From Brachypterus glaber (Eukaryota; Arthropoda; Insecta; Coleoptera; Kateretidae), in NCBI GenBank assembly GCA_958510825.1, contig OY294047.1:38827229-38891228 (forward strand): 64,000 bases of DNA, given 5' to 3'. Both the position numbers and the translations under genes were made by a program. Shown one piece after another: positions 24,358 through 35,989 of this stretch (positions are counted from its first letter, which is position 1; each line of letters opens with the position of its first letter). The notes beneath the pieces are model-generated. The model was not told the origin of the DNA and did not search any database. It saw nothing but the letters and a program-made list of their open reading frames with translations.

Positions 24358-26435
24358 TTCCTACGATCTAACACCTAAACATCAGAAAAACGCAAAAATT
24401 ATCTTAAAATTAGTTTGTCAGTTTGAGATTTTGTGTTTGACGTTTACTAATTTTCTGACAGCAGATATGTATAATCAGCTGATTGTCACTTCCCAACCGT
24501 TGTCATAGGCAACGGGTGGGAACTAGGCACTAACTACCAACTAGGTTGTAAGAAAAAAACTAGAGACAAAGAAGTTTGGGAAAAAACTGAGAAGTGCCCT
24601 TAGAAGGGCAGTAGCTCTCTTAGGGTTTATTTCAGGACTAAGCTGCATAAAAACTTTTTTGCATATTTTGTAATGTAAAGTTTGTAACCTATTTCTGAAA
24701 ACCCCTGTGTAATACTTACTTGACATATTCAGCAACTCTACATCCGACTGTAAAAATTAATCGCCATATTTCAAAACGACTACACTAGAACTTACTTATG
24801 TGCCAAAAAAGAATAATGCATTGTTATTTTTTGCGGTCGTGAAAAATATGAAAAGTTGTAGTTTTTTTTTGTAAGTCGAGCTCACAACTTGAGTTATTAT
24901 TCTTACACGTTGTTGAGAAGTCTAGAAAATAAGAAAAAGAAATGTTTCTTTTTTCACAGTTGTCGCAACATTCTTGTTTTATGACTTTTCTTTTTGATGT
25001 TTCAGTTTGTGCATGGAAAAAATTAGAAGCAAAGAATAAGATAAAGTTTATTGTGAGGATTTTTTAAAGGAGATACTTTTTACTCCCGAAAACAGGAAAA
25101 ATATAATTTTTACAATTTAATTTTTTGTTACTATCACTAGTTAAAATTGAACTTTTTAGATCAAAAAAGGGGTAAAAAAAATCTTATACACTAGGCGCAA
25201 AAATTAAAGGATATAATAATACAACCTAAATTAGGTGATTTTCAGAAGCCTGTATCCTGGCGGAAAATGTTCGTAGAGCAATGATAAAAAAGAAAATCGA
25301 AGCTTCAAATCTCTAATTTTAAAATCCTGAGTTTAAACATTTTTATCATTGATCGTTTTTTTTGTGATTTCATCTTAGAACACTTTTAGCTTGATTATTT
25401 TTCTTTGATTTAAGAGTTACAAGAGCTCTGTATCATGTTTTTTTTTTGCTGAGTTATCTGAATTAAAAGCAAAAATTACACTTTCAAATTTCATAATTAT
25501 TTACTCAGGAACTAAACTAACCATTTTGTTATTTTTCTATTTATGAATAGTGTTTTATGGAAAAACTACGCAACAGAAAAATAAACGGTATATTCGTAAT
25601 CAGCGCTACAAAAGTACCAATATAAAATAGAAACAGAAAACATACACAAGTCTTAACAACTCAAAATTTGCAGGCCAATGTTACCGCCTAAATAAGTAAA
25701 ATATTATAAAATGTATGTTTTAAGGATATTGTATATAATGATCCAGAAGATTGAAATATATCCTCTATAAAATCTTTTTTATTGTTTTTTTTGATAAAAC
25801 AAATGTTTTTAAAACTATAAACTGGTTTCAAAAAAAGGTTGAAAATTGAGTTTTAGGACTTTTTGCTTGATTTGAGATTACATTGCAAATAATGGATATA
25901 CTAGGGATATTTTTGTTTTATTTTATAACCACGAAGTATCTCAAAGAAACCCTCAAAATTTCAAACTGCTGCGATTTTTATTTAATGTGATCCGAATGAT
26001 AGAAATTGTCACTTTTGCTAAAAATTAATAAATGTTCAATTTTTCTTTTCTTATTGATTATATAAGGAAGAATTTTTTTTAATAATCCAAATTTTTAAGA
26101 GGTTTATTTGTTTGGACTTTCAGGTTAAAAAAGAAAACAAAAATATCCTTAGTCTATCCATTATTTGCAATGTAATCCCAAGTCAAGCAAAAAATCATAA
26201 AAACGCAAATTTTACCCTTTTTGAAAGTTTCTTGCATATATATTTTTTTAACCAAATATCTTATGGAAGATATTCTGTTAGAACGGTGTTGAAAATGGTA
26301 CTTTTAATCTTTTTCAGGTCTGTTACAGATAAGCCTTTAATTGTTAAAGAAAAAGACAAAAAAAAACAATATGAATTTTAAATTTTTACAATTACATCTC
26401 TTCAGGTATACACTTCTAAGTGTTGAAATTAGATT
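24358..26435. other. Unassigned A+T-rich stretch
   Basis: No supported gene. The stretch 24590-24710 (GCTCTCTTAGGGTTTATTTCAGGA) is a decayed dispersed repeat like those at 6.4 kb and 60.5 kb. Confidence 0.4.
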
Positions 26436-26437
26436 TA

Positions 26438-27049
26438 CAGTGCGGTCCAAAAGTCACCCCCCTTTTTTAACTTTTGAACGAGTTGAGATATTGACTTCAA
26501 ATTTAGAACTCTTAAATAAGACAACAAACTATCTTTTAGCATATATTTAATATTTTCAGCTCTTAAAATGTGGGCAGGGGGGCATGGGGGGACATTTCTT
26601 TAAATGGAAAGGGGGTCGTGTGATACATCATTTTAAAGCTTATAAAGTTCTCTATTTAAACTAACATTTTTAAATTTTTTAAAAATGTTTTTTAAGGTTT
26701 TGATTTTTCAATTTTTTGTGCTAAAAAATTCGATTTTAAAAGTTTTTTTTAAATTTTTTATTTATGTCAACTAAAATTAGTTTAAAAGTATAATTACATT
26801 TTATGATGAAATTAGGCATTTTTAAAAAATTATTTGTTTTTTTAGAGGAATTTTGACATTAATACCCTTGAAAATGGGTATTAATGTCATCAAAAAATTT
26901 TTTTTCAAATTTAAAAATATGGAGTTAAATGGAGAATTTTATAAGCTTTAAAATGATGTTTTACACGACCCCTCTTTCCATTTAAAAAAAATCTATCTCA
27001 ACTGGTTCAAAAGTTAAGAGGGGGGGGGGGTGACTTTTGGACCGCTCTG
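26438..27049. mobile_element. Tc1/mariner-type fold-back MITE with TA target duplication
   Basis: The element starts CAGTGCGGTCCAAAAGTCAC and ends with the inverse (CAGAGCGGTCCAAAAGTCAC read on minus). Inverted repeats extend ~55 bp and continue imperfectly inward (GAAAGGGGGTCGTGT against ACACGACCCCTCTTTC). TA occurs at both flanks (26436-26437 and 27050-27051). Known: Tc1/mariner elements insert at TA and often begin CAGTG. There is no transposase frame, so it is non-autonomous. Confidence 0.85.
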
Positions 27050-27051
27050 TA

Positions 27052-28204
27052 GAATGCCACGCGAGTAGGAAGATTGATGTAGTACGAAGTAAAAATTCCG
27101 CCTGTTATAATACAAGCACAAGCAACTTTAAGAGTTATGCGTTTCCCACTAGCCTCCCGTTTGGGGTTTTGTTTATGGGGTATTTGCGTTTAAGTTTTGA
27201 AAGTTTTAAGTAGGAAAAGTGTGCTAGATACATAGTTTCGTAATTAAACAAGGCGGAAGTTTAAAATATAAGTTGGCCGAAGTTATTTCACAATTTCAAG
27301 AAACTGAGATGTCATTTCGCGTTTACTTTGATGTTTCTTTTATAACACTGGATTATACTGTATAAAACTATTATAAAATATCATTTTTAAATAAAAAGTT
27401 AAAAAACTAGGTTAAAATTTATTTTATTTTAGTCAAACTTCACTTGTGATAAAATTTTAACCTAGTTAACATTTAACTTCACTATAAGGAGTCACACATT
27501 ATTTTTAACAAAACATGGATGAATTTCCAGATTATATAAAAATAAGTATTAGTTATCGTGATGGTTAAAATTATTGTAAAGAGAAATCAAAGAAAACTCT
27601 TTTAAATTCATGTTATGTAGATAAAATAAATTAGGTACAAGTTTCTACATTTCTGGATTGTTTTTAGAGAGAAGTGAAATCTTAGCGTACCAAGGTTTTG
27701 CAGCTAAAGATTCCAAAAATTCGTACTGATAAAAATGAATAATCCAAAATGTTTCTAATGCAGTTGCCTACAACTTAGAAATCATAAATAGTTTATTATA
27801 GGAGAGTAAATAGTTATTTTCGTCCCTAGCAGATATTTTTGAACAACAAGATTATATGACGTTGACGTTTGAAACTCGAAAAACATTTAATGCAATTTTG
27901 TTTTTCTCAGACGGCAGGCCGGTTGTTAACAACGTGTTTTAGCCCAACTCGTACTGGTACTTTTTTTGAGTCGGAGGAAAACCCAGTCGGTGGTTGTTTT
28001 CTTTGCACTTTTGCCAGCCCTAATTTTCCTCCATTTTTTATCATCTTTCTTCCCCAAAATAACTTCAAATGGCGCCCTTCAATTTTTGTCAGAGTTAAAT
28101 GTTTTGAATTTTAGGTCATAACAATTGGTGAATTTTGGCTTGACGTTTGGTATCTTCTTGAAAGATTAAAAACATCTATGCTAATTTCATTTGATTTCAA
28201 CTTT
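27052..28204. other. Unassigned stretch left of the LTR element
   Basis: Two short stretches at 27405-27470 (CTAGGTTAAAATTT and AAATTTTAACCTAG) form an inverted repeat. A G+C-richer patch at 27910-28020 has an ~80-codon plus frame and a minus frame, but neither is recognised. Confidence 0.4.
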
Positions 28205-28208
28205 GTAT

Positions 28209-30355
28209 TGTACTGCGTTTTCCTGTCTAGAATAAGTAAAAACTAAAAAATTATCAGGCGCTGCCCTGGTTACTTATTATAGAAAAGAAAATGTACGGTT
28301 GCGATCGGCTAACTGGCATCAGTACGGGCACAGGGGTTCATGGATTAAAAATTATGATAATAAGCTTAGTTTAACACCTTGGGCGCCAGAATCTTGTAAA
28401 CATACATGTGCTTGGCAGTTTATGTGTTAAGATTCAAACACATAAAAAATAATGTACTAGAATATTAATTATCTTTTACAGCATGTATAAACCTGAAAAA
28501 TAACTATGATTTGAATAGATTTGTATATCTTGTGTTGATTATAATTTAAACAAAAACTCAAATATGTGCTGTTACAATGTTTATTTAAAATGACAAGTAG
28601 ACAACTTTAATTAATCATATTAATTAAAATAAAATTATAAATTACCAAAAGTATGGTGAAAAGACCCCATTGCGAAATATAAAAAAAAAATGTGGTGAAC
28701 TACCCTATTGCAAAAATGTTAAAATATGTATACCAAAATTATTATGGTGAATAACCTAAATAAAAACAGTAATATAAGGTATGTGTTAATAAGTGAAAAA
28801 TAGTAATCTAGGCGTACGGCCCAAAGTTGCAACTTTGTTTACAAACCAACCTAGAATATTCATAATAAAATAGAGCACCTTAATAAATATTAAAATTTGA
28901 GAACTTGGATATTTTACCAAAAATAAATATAGTAAACCGCATTTTCATTATTTACACTAAAACTATAAAAACCTGTTAATTAAAGTTGTCCCTGGAACGA
29001 CCAAATACGTTGTCCCACTCCCTGATGATGTACGTCACTGTGCAGAACATTTCCTTGTCCTTGCCTTGAGAACTCCTTACAAATTTGAACACGTTTGAAA
29101 CTCAAACGCTTGAGGATCCATTGAATCGTTTGTAAACCTCTTGGCTTAAAAACGGTACTGCAATTTACTGAACATCTTGAAAAATCTTGAAAACTAAAGT
29201 GGAAAATTGAAGAACACCTCAATGAAAATTGAAGTTAAAGTTGAAATGGAAAGCTTCGCCATCGATACTCGTAAAATTTGAGATAACGGTAACGTTGTAA
29301 AATATAAAAGCTTCACCAACAATATTCATAAAATTTGGGATAGAGGTATCGTCAAAACATTCGAAGAACGTTAGAACAGAAATGGAAAAGCTTCACCAAC
29401 AATCCAGTCCAAAACTGAATTAATTGGAGCAGTAAGTGCTGAATACTAGAATACTCTGCAGCCTGAAGCCTTCATCTGTACGCCTTTTGAAAGATGAATA
29501 TTGTGGAATTTCCATTAAAACTGCTTGAACTAATTACGTAGGATTATACTACACTTCATTACAAACTTATTGCAACATTTTTACACAAACATAAACCACG
29601 GATGGTTTCACAAAAATCAGATTCTGATTTTACGACCTGAACGCCATTGCTTGTCGTTTTGAAAAAGAACGCCTCTCCCTTCAACTCCGGCAAGGTACAA
29701 AACTCCCCCCGTGGCGAAACTGGGAACTACGAACAACAAATCGATTTTGAGGGTAGGCAACACAAAAAACATCTATTCATAATCCCAATATTACTTGAAA
29801 ATAAAGAAAAAGAATACTCTAAATAAGTTTAAAATGCCTAGCCATACATCTAACAATCGTTTCATATGGTTTAAGAAATGATACGACGAAAATAAACCAA
29901 CTTGAAGTCATCAGCTGACCATGCAATGCATACTGTATACCTGAATGCGGGTAGAAGTAAAACTAACCTCAAAATTAGGTAAACAATCTTTGATAATGAT
30001 TTTATCCGACTTCCAGAAGCTTTAGCTGTGATTAAAAAGGTAAGACTAGCTGAAAAACATCAGTAGCTAACTCAAGTACTGAATGTAGTAGATTACTAGA
30101 CGTTTGTTATTATATTTTAGGCTATCAAAAGTAAACACCAAAAATAAGACAAATTCTGTAATAAAAGAAAAATGACCCAGCAAATGGAATCAAGGACCAT
30201 CGCAAGACTTCCACAAGACCATACAATAAGTCTGTACTCAATCTTATATGTGCAAATAGAAAGAAATACTAACTTCTGAAAAAATGGTAACATCGTATGA
30301 TTACGTGACACAGATCAGGTAATCTTTAAAACCAGTGGCAGTCATAACTGCTACA
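28209..30355 (-). repeat. 3' LTR of the Gypsy element
   Basis: Begins TGTACTGCG and ends CTGCTACA on the plus strand, matching 36908-39054 at a constant offset of 8,699. At 2,147 bp it is very long for Gypsy. It should hold the promoter, R region and polyadenylation signals, but I could not place them. Minus-strand frames of 80 and 64 codons inside it recur in both LTRs and have no recognisable product. Confidence 0.95.
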
Positions 30356-30369
30356 CAGCCCTCCTCCGA
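30356..30369 (-). promoter_or_regulatory. Polypurine tract (plus-strand primer)
   Basis: Directly inside the 3' LTR the minus strand reads CGGAGGAGGGCTG. Such a purine run next to the LTR resists RNase H and primes second-strand synthesis. Confidence 0.8.
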
Positions 30370-31187
30370 ATAAATAAAAAATATTTATTCCCAAAAATAT
30401 TTTTTAACCCAGAGTATAAACTCCAATAGTTAACCCTAAATAGAACATTACAATATCACAAAGAATAACCCCGTAACCAAAAAAAATTACTCCTAACTTA
30501 TGCTACTAGCATATTCTGATTCTGTAACCAAAAACTATTAAATTTACTTATTATTTATTGTAGCTTTATTCCCCTTTCCGAATATATACAAAAATAAAAA
30601 TATTTATTTATTTTTCATTGCATTTCTATCCAATTTTTATGAATCAATATTGAATCAATGTTTATTGAACTTGTTATTGAATGCATTTTTATTGAATTTT
30701 TAGTTAAGCCTGATATCTACGCGTACCACACGCCTATTTACTAGGGACAAATCCATGAATTGACAAAATCGAGTTATAGTTACACAATCGGGAAGTTACA
30801 TAATCGGGAAAATTCTTATTAACTAAAATTCAACAACAATGACTTTTTAATATCAATAATCCTTATTATTGACACTAAGTCCAAAAACTTTTTAGTCCAT
30901 AGTTTTGACCGTTATTAACCTTTTAATTTTTCAGGTATTCTAATCAAGATCTCAATCAAAACTGAAGAACACTCACTCTACACCCATCTACTAAAATGTC
31001 GCAGCAATCAGTTCTAGACCTGATCCCTCGAGCATCAAAGAAAATATTTTTTTTTTTTACAATTTTGACTTTATTTTATTTAAAATAAAATTTAACTATT
31101 TACACTTGACTTTTACTCACTCTTAGCTAATATTTACAATTAACGGTTTTATTTTTCTTTCTGAAATTTAAAAACTCATGCATGCAG
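30370..31187 (-). other. Non-coding 3' region of the Gypsy element
   Basis: About 820 bp between the pol stop and the polypurine tract, A+T-rich, with no frame long enough for an envelope protein. Confidence 0.7.
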
Positions 31188-34100
31188 TTATCCGACGGAT
31201 ACATCACTATTCGAACCCAAATATTTCTTAAGATCTTTAACGTGCCAGTCTCCAATGGATTGACCGTTTTTATCCTGTAACACATAAACCAAATTTGACT
31301 TTTTACCTATTATCTTACATAACACGTACTTAGGCGCTAATTTTGACGCAAAATAATTTACTGCGCTGGAAAGAACTTTATTTCTTTTCCATACCTTCTC
31401 ACCTATCGTGAACGTTACGTCACGCTTTCTAAGGTTATAGGCTCTTCTATTTCGCTCGTATGCTTCATGCAATTTAGTTTTTACATCCGCAAAAATGTCT
31501 TTTAACCCCACTAAATCCTTAAAATACATTTCCCGAGAATCCGGTTCCAACTCAACGTCTTGAGTGGACGAAACTTTGCCATAGTAAGCCCCTGTTAAAG
31601 GTACGATTCTTCCAAAATTGAGAAACGCCGGCGAATGTCCGTGGACCTCATTAACTGCGGTACGAAGCGCAAGACCTATTTTACCTATATTTTTATCCCA
31701 TTCCCGGTGATTTTCTTTTATATAAGACCTTATCGCCGTTTCTACCGTTCGATTCTGTCTTTCTGTAGGATTTACTTGTGAATGAAATTTGGCATTGTAC
31801 CAGATTTTTTGAACTTGATAGTCGTCCGCAAGCTTTTTGAAAGCTTTCCCAGCAAACTGAGTACCATTATCGACAATAATGTACTGCGGTACGCCATATA
31901 TTAAGAACACCTGATTTTCTATAAATTTTATTACACCTTGAGCAGTAGCTGTTTTCAAAGGTTGTAAAAGTGTGTATTTTGTGAACCAATCAGATACTAC
32001 TAATAAATAACAAAACCCTCCATTCGATCTAGGTAATGGACCTATAAAATCTGTTGAAATACACTGCCAAGGGAAACTAATATTCTTTTCTTTACCCATC
32101 AACCCATGACGTGCATAATTCGGAACCTTTTGTTCAGCGCAAATTTTACAACACTTAACATATTTCAAAATATCTGATCTCATACGTGGCCAAAAATATT
32201 CTTGTGATACCCTATTAAAAGTTTTATAAAAACCCATGTGAGCTGCTAAAGGATCATCATGACATTCTTTCATAACAAGCACCCTACAGAGTCTCGGAAC
32301 CAACAACTTCCACTCTTTAATATTCGTTTTAATACCTAAATTAGAACGATCAAATTTATATATTTTATCTTCTACAATTCTATACTCTTTATATTGATTT
32401 GGACTCTTCAATATCTTTTCTCTTAATGAAACATAGTACTCATCTTTACCATACTGTTCCGAATCAAATGATATTAAATTAACTGACGGAAATACTGGTT
32501 TTTCTGGTTCAACTTCTTCAAAAGCCCTACTTAATGCATCTGGAACTACTTGTAAACTACCCTTACGATATGTAATATTCATGTCATACTGTTGGAGTTT
32601 AACCGCCCATCTAGCAATTCTTCCTGTCGGGTCTTTAAAATTTGCTAAATACTTTAAACTAGAATGGTCTGTTATAACATTAAACCTAACTCCTTCAATA
32701 TATCCCCTGAAACGATCAATCGCGAATAAAAGAGCTAAACATTCTTTTTCACCGGTGCTAAAATTTCTTTCTGATCTTGAGAGAGTTCTTGAGGCGTATG
32801 CAATAACCTTTTCCTTTCCCTCCTGAACCTGTGTTAACACTGCTCCCAAACCTACATTACTAGCGTCACATTGTATGGTGAAAACAAGGTCGTACCTAGC
32901 ACTGGTTAAAACCGGAGCTGAAACAAGAGCTTCTTTTATTTTAACAAACGCGACTTCAGCTTCATTATTCCATTTAATTGGTTGTTTCTTTCCTAAACCT
33001 TTCAGCAAAGCATTAAGTGGTGCTACTAACGTTGCAAAATTTTTTACAAACCGTCTGTACCATGAACATAACCCTATAAACCGTTTAATCTCTGTAGTTG
33101 TACTAGGACGTTTATAATTTAACATATCCTGTACTTTTTCTATATCTGTGCGTAACCCTTCTCTATCCAAAACAAAACCCAAATACTTTAATGATTTTCT
33201 AAAAAATTTACACTTATCAAAATTTATTGTAAGATTAGCTTCTTTTAAAATACGATAAACCTCTTTTAGCAGACGTATATGTTCTTCAAAACTAGATGAT
33301 ACTATTATTATGTCATCTAAATATACAAAAATATATGGTTCAAAGGCAGCACCAAACAATTTATCCATCAATCGTTGTTGCCTTTGCGCCGCGTTAGCCA
33401 ACCCAAAACACATACGATTAAAGTGAAATAGACCATAGCCAGGTACAGTGAAAGCGCATTTTTCCTTTGACCTTTCAGTCAGTGGAATCTGCCAAAAAGC
33501 TTTTTTCAGATCGATTGTAGAAATATATCTCGCCTTACCAAGCATACTTAAAATTCTATCAATTTTTGGTAATGGATAAGAATCCTTCTTTGTTTGAGCA
33601 TTTAATTTTCTACCATCGAAACAAAGCCTATGCGATCCATCAGATTTTTTCACTAACAATACCGGACTATTATAATCGCTATTCGAAGGAGAGACTACCC
33701 CTTGTGCTAACATATCTTTTAATTCTTTAACTAAAATTTCTTGCATATACGGAGACATTTGGTATTGTCGCATTTTAAAAGGTTTGTTATCCCCAGTATC
33801 AATATCATGTTTCATTATATGAGTACACCCTAACTTATCTTTTTTTAGTTCTTTGAACAAATCTTTAACTTTATTAGCTAAATGTTCCTGATCACTACTT
33901 AACTCTAAAATTCCAAATTCATTACTAGAATTAATACTATTTATTTCTACTTTATTCAAAAATTTCCAAGAATTATTTTCGAAACTTAGAGATATAGAAA
34001 ATTGTTTCAAAAAATCTACTCCAAAAATAAATTCTGTTTGCAAAGTCGGTACTACTAAAATTTTTAAAACATTTACTGTATCATTGACTGTAATTGGTAA

Positions 34101-34499
34101 CTCCACAAAACCTAAAACTTTTTGATGTGCCTTATCAGCCGTAGTTACATATGGTATACTACTATTACAAATTTCTAAATTTAAACTTTTAATCAAACTA
34201 ATTCCCAAATTTCCTATAACTGAACAGTTAGCGCCAGTATCTATTAATGCTACTATTTGCTTATTAGCGATACTTGCTTTTATATAAGGCCTATTATCAT
34301 TTGGTAAATTTTCAAAAGGATTTAAATTTACTAAGGAAATTAAGTGATTTTTATAAAATGCTTTTACTTTTTCTAGCCAAATTGTCCAATTGAACCAATT
34401 GTCTTCATAGCTACTAGTTATCTTACTATCAGGTATGGCCTTATGAAGTAGTGAGCGTCGGCCGGGATTTCCCACTACTGCTCTACATTTTTTTGACAA
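31188..34499 (-). CDS. pol: pol: protease, reverse transcriptase, RNase H and integrase
   Basis: 1,103 codons open without a break. The frame opens at TTG (34499), not ATG, and overlaps the end of gag in the -1 frame, so it is probably made as a Gag-Pol fusion. Domains: aspartic protease with D87-T-G-A; RT with catalytic D330 (STIDL) and Y393-L-D395-D396; RNase H with D545, E584/E586, D611 and D654; integrase zinc domain H747, H754, C784, C787; catalytic D817, D877, E913 with 35 residues between the last two, as in DDE-D35E integrases. A C-terminal region at ~1033-1090 resembles the GPY/F module. Order PR-RT-RH-IN marks Ty3/Gypsy (not Copia, which has IN before RT). All key residues are present, so the enzyme may be functional. 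Confidence 0.96.
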   Translation of the reverse strand: MSKKCRAVVGNPGRRSLLHKAIPDSKITSSYEDNWFNWTIWLEKVKAFYKNHLISLVNLNPFENLPNDNRPYIKASIANKQIVALIDTGANCSVIGNLGISLIKSLNLEICNSSIPYVTTADKAHQKVLGFVELPITVNDTVNVLKILVVPTLQTEFIFGVDFLKQFSISLSFENNSWKFLNKVEINSINSSNEFGILELSSDQEHLANKVKDLFKELKKDKLGCTHIMKHDIDTGDNKPFKMRQYQMSPYMQEILVKELKDMLAQGVVSPSNSDYNSPVLLVKKSDGSHRLCFDGRKLNAQTKKDSYPLPKIDRILSMLGKARYISTIDLKKAFWQIPLTERSKEKCAFTVPGYGLFHFNRMCFGLANAAQRQQRLMDKLFGAAFEPYIFVYLDDIIIVSSSFEEHIRLLKEVYRILKEANLTINFDKCKFFRKSLKYLGFVLDREGLRTDIEKVQDMLNYKRPSTTTEIKRFIGLCSWYRRFVKNFATLVAPLNALLKGLGKKQPIKWNNEAEVAFVKIKEALVSAPVLTSARYDLVFTIQCDASNVGLGAVLTQVQEGKEKVIAYASRTLSRSERNFSTGEKECLALLFAIDRFRGYIEGVRFNVITDHSSLKYLANFKDPTGRIARWAVKLQQYDMNITYRKGSLQVVPDALSRAFEEVEPEKPVFPSVNLISFDSEQYGKDEYYVSLREKILKSPNQYKEYRIVEDKIYKFDRSNLGIKTNIKEWKLLVPRLCRVLVMKECHDDPLAAHMGFYKTFNRVSQEYFWPRMRSDILKYVKCCKICAEQKVPNYARHGLMGKEKNISFPWQCISTDFIGPLPRSNGGFCYLLVVSDWFTKYTLLQPLKTATAQGVIKFIENQVFLIYGVPQYIIVDNGTQFAGKAFKKLADDYQVQKIWYNAKFHSQVNPTERQNRTVETAIRSYIKENHREWDKNIGKIGLALRTAVNEVHGHSPAFLNFGRIVPLTGAYYGKVSSTQDVELEPDSREMYFKDLVGLKDIFADVKTKLHEAYERNRRAYNLRKRDVTFTIGEKVWKRNKVLSSAVNYFASKLAPKYVLCKIIGKKSNLVYVLQDKNGQSIGDWHVKDLKKYLGSNSDVSVG

Positions 34500-35989
34500 T
34501 TAGAACAATCTTTTAAAAATACGTCTTTTTTTCCACAACGGTAACAAAACTTAGTCCTTTTTGCAAGACATTTACTAAAAACATGATTAATTCCATTACA
34601 ATTATAACAGACTATTTGCTTTACTTGATTACTACTATTTACTGTACTATTATTTTCTGAACTGCTATTTTTCTGATTTTTATTACTATTAAAATTACTG
34701 CTACTATTACTACCAAAAGATTTATATCCATTATTTCTGAAATTTCTATTATAGTTACCATTACTATTATTATTATTTCTAAAATTGTTACTAAAATTAC
34801 TATTTGAATTTATCTGACAGCAGTGCCCTTCTTTACAAACATTTTTACTACTACTTGCTTTATTTACACAACTACTTTCCTCTGCAAAACTACTATCTTG
34901 AGTTTCTACCACATTTACCCTAGGTACTGATTTCTTATAAATTGCGTTTTTATTTGTTACACTTTTTTGTTTCAAAATGTAAGCTTCATCTAACTTTTTA
35001 CAATACTTTCTGAGGTCTTCAATCGAGTTTACTTCTACTAATGATAACGGAGTAAAATAATGTGGAAGTATCCTTTCCCTAATTGTTTTCAATTTTGTAA
35101 AATCACTAGGATAACGCAAAAGTCTCTTAAATAATGTCTCCATAGCCGCTGTAAAAACTGAAATTGACTCATCTGGTTTTTGATACTTTGCCCTGATGTC
35201 ATCCCAAGTATGATCATCTACACTAGCAGACAAAAATTCTTTCTTTAATAATCCTATTAACTCTGACCAATTATTAACTGAACTTTTAACTGACAAAAAC
35301 CAAGAGAGCGCCGGCTCTTTAAATAAGTCATAAGCTGTTTTAAATAAAATTTCATCTGAGACGTTTCTACAAACTTTTAAATAATCTACTTTTTCAATGA
35401 ACGAAAGTACGTCTCCAGTACCGTCAAAAGAAACACCCCATTTATAAACAGGTACAGGCTTTATAAAGTCCGGGTCTGATCTAGCCGAAGTATTAGCTGC
35501 TGCATGAAACGTTGTGTCATTTAAAGAAATTCTTGTCATATTAGTTTCATTGACCTTATTCTCATGCGCAGTATGAGCCTCAATCAAATCCGCCTCTAAT
35601 TCTAAACAAGTGGCTTTAGAAATCTGTAAAAATTTTGTCCTATCTGCTTCTTTATCCTTTACTTCCGGAAACCTATTTAAACGCTTATTTATGTGCGCTA
35701 GATTTGACTTTATACGAATGAGTTGAGAAATTGAGTACTCAAACTCCTCAAGTTCTTTAACTAAAGTTTTTACAATATCAATATTATCATTAATAGCTTT
35801 TACCTCATTATTGAAATTAAACTCCGGATCGACATATTTATTGTCCTCCGTTTCCCTTGCTATAGCTCTACTCAATGTTTTAATTTTCGCATTTCTATCA
35901 TTCCTAGCCGTTAAAGACCTAATACGCAATTCATAATTTATTTGCTCTACCGTCAAATATCTAAGATCCATTTTATTTAAATCTTCCAT
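34475..35989 (-). CDS. gag: gag: structural polyprotein with capsid-like domain and zinc knuckles
   Basis: 504 codons from ATG (35989) to TAG (34475-34477). Residues ~8-46 resemble a SAP-like helical pair (LTVEQINYELRIRSL). Residues ~75-150 are charged and helical. Residues ~180-300 fit the Ty3/Gypsy/Arc capsid fold (VYKWGVSFDG, LFKEPALSWF, EFLSASVDD). A very Asn/Ser-rich linker spans ~394-455. C461-x2-C464-x4-H469-x4-C474 is a full CCHC knuckle. A second, C482-x2-C485-x4-V490-x4-C495, has Val where His is expected. Gag would assemble particles and package element RNA in the cytoplasm. It ends at the overlap with pol, at the slippery site. Confidence 0.92.
   Translation of the reverse strand: MEDLNKMDLRYLTVEQINYELRIRSLTARNDRNAKIKTLSRAIARETEDNKYVDPEFNFNNEVKAINDNIDIVKTLVKELEEFEYSISQLIRIKSNLAHINKRLNRFPEVKDKEADRTKFLQISKATCLELEADLIEAHTAHENKVNETNMTRISLNDTTFHAAANTSARSDPDFIKPVPVYKWGVSFDGTGDVLSFIEKVDYLKVCRNVSDEILFKTAYDLFKEPALSWFLSVKSSVNNWSELIGLLKKEFLSASVDDHTWDDIRAKYQKPDESISVFTAAMETLFKRLLRYPSDFTKLKTIRERILPHYFTPLSLVEVNSIEDLRKYCKKLDEAYILKQKSVTNKNAIYKKSVPRVNVVETQDSSFAEESSCVNKASSSKNVCKEGHCCQINSNSNFSNNFRNNNNSNGNYNRNFRNNGYKSFGSNSSSNFNSNKNQKNSSSENNSTVNSSNQVKQIVCYNCNGINHVFSKCLAKRTKFCYRCGKKDVFLKDCSNCQKNVEQ
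34487..34493 (-). promoter_or_regulatory. Candidate -1 ribosomal frameshift site (A AAA AAT)
   Basis: In the gag frame the codons read CAA AAA AAT GTA GAG CAG TAG, giving heptamer A AAA AAT of the X XXY YYZ type, 10 bases before the gag stop codon. A -1 slip there continues into the pol frame (Lys-Lys-Cys-Arg). A downstream stimulatory structure was not worked out. Confidence 0.7.

Noticed and set aside
28980..30311. 80- and 64-codon frames in the LTR (repeated at 37679-39010)
   Set aside because: Present in both LTRs only because these are duplicates; composition is unlike a known accessory protein.
30370..31187. env gene between pol and the 3' LTR
   Set aside because: No frame of useful length, signal peptide or membrane segment is present.
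32581..33117. 80-codon plus-strand frames inside pol
   Set aside because: Antisense shadows of a well-supported pol frame.
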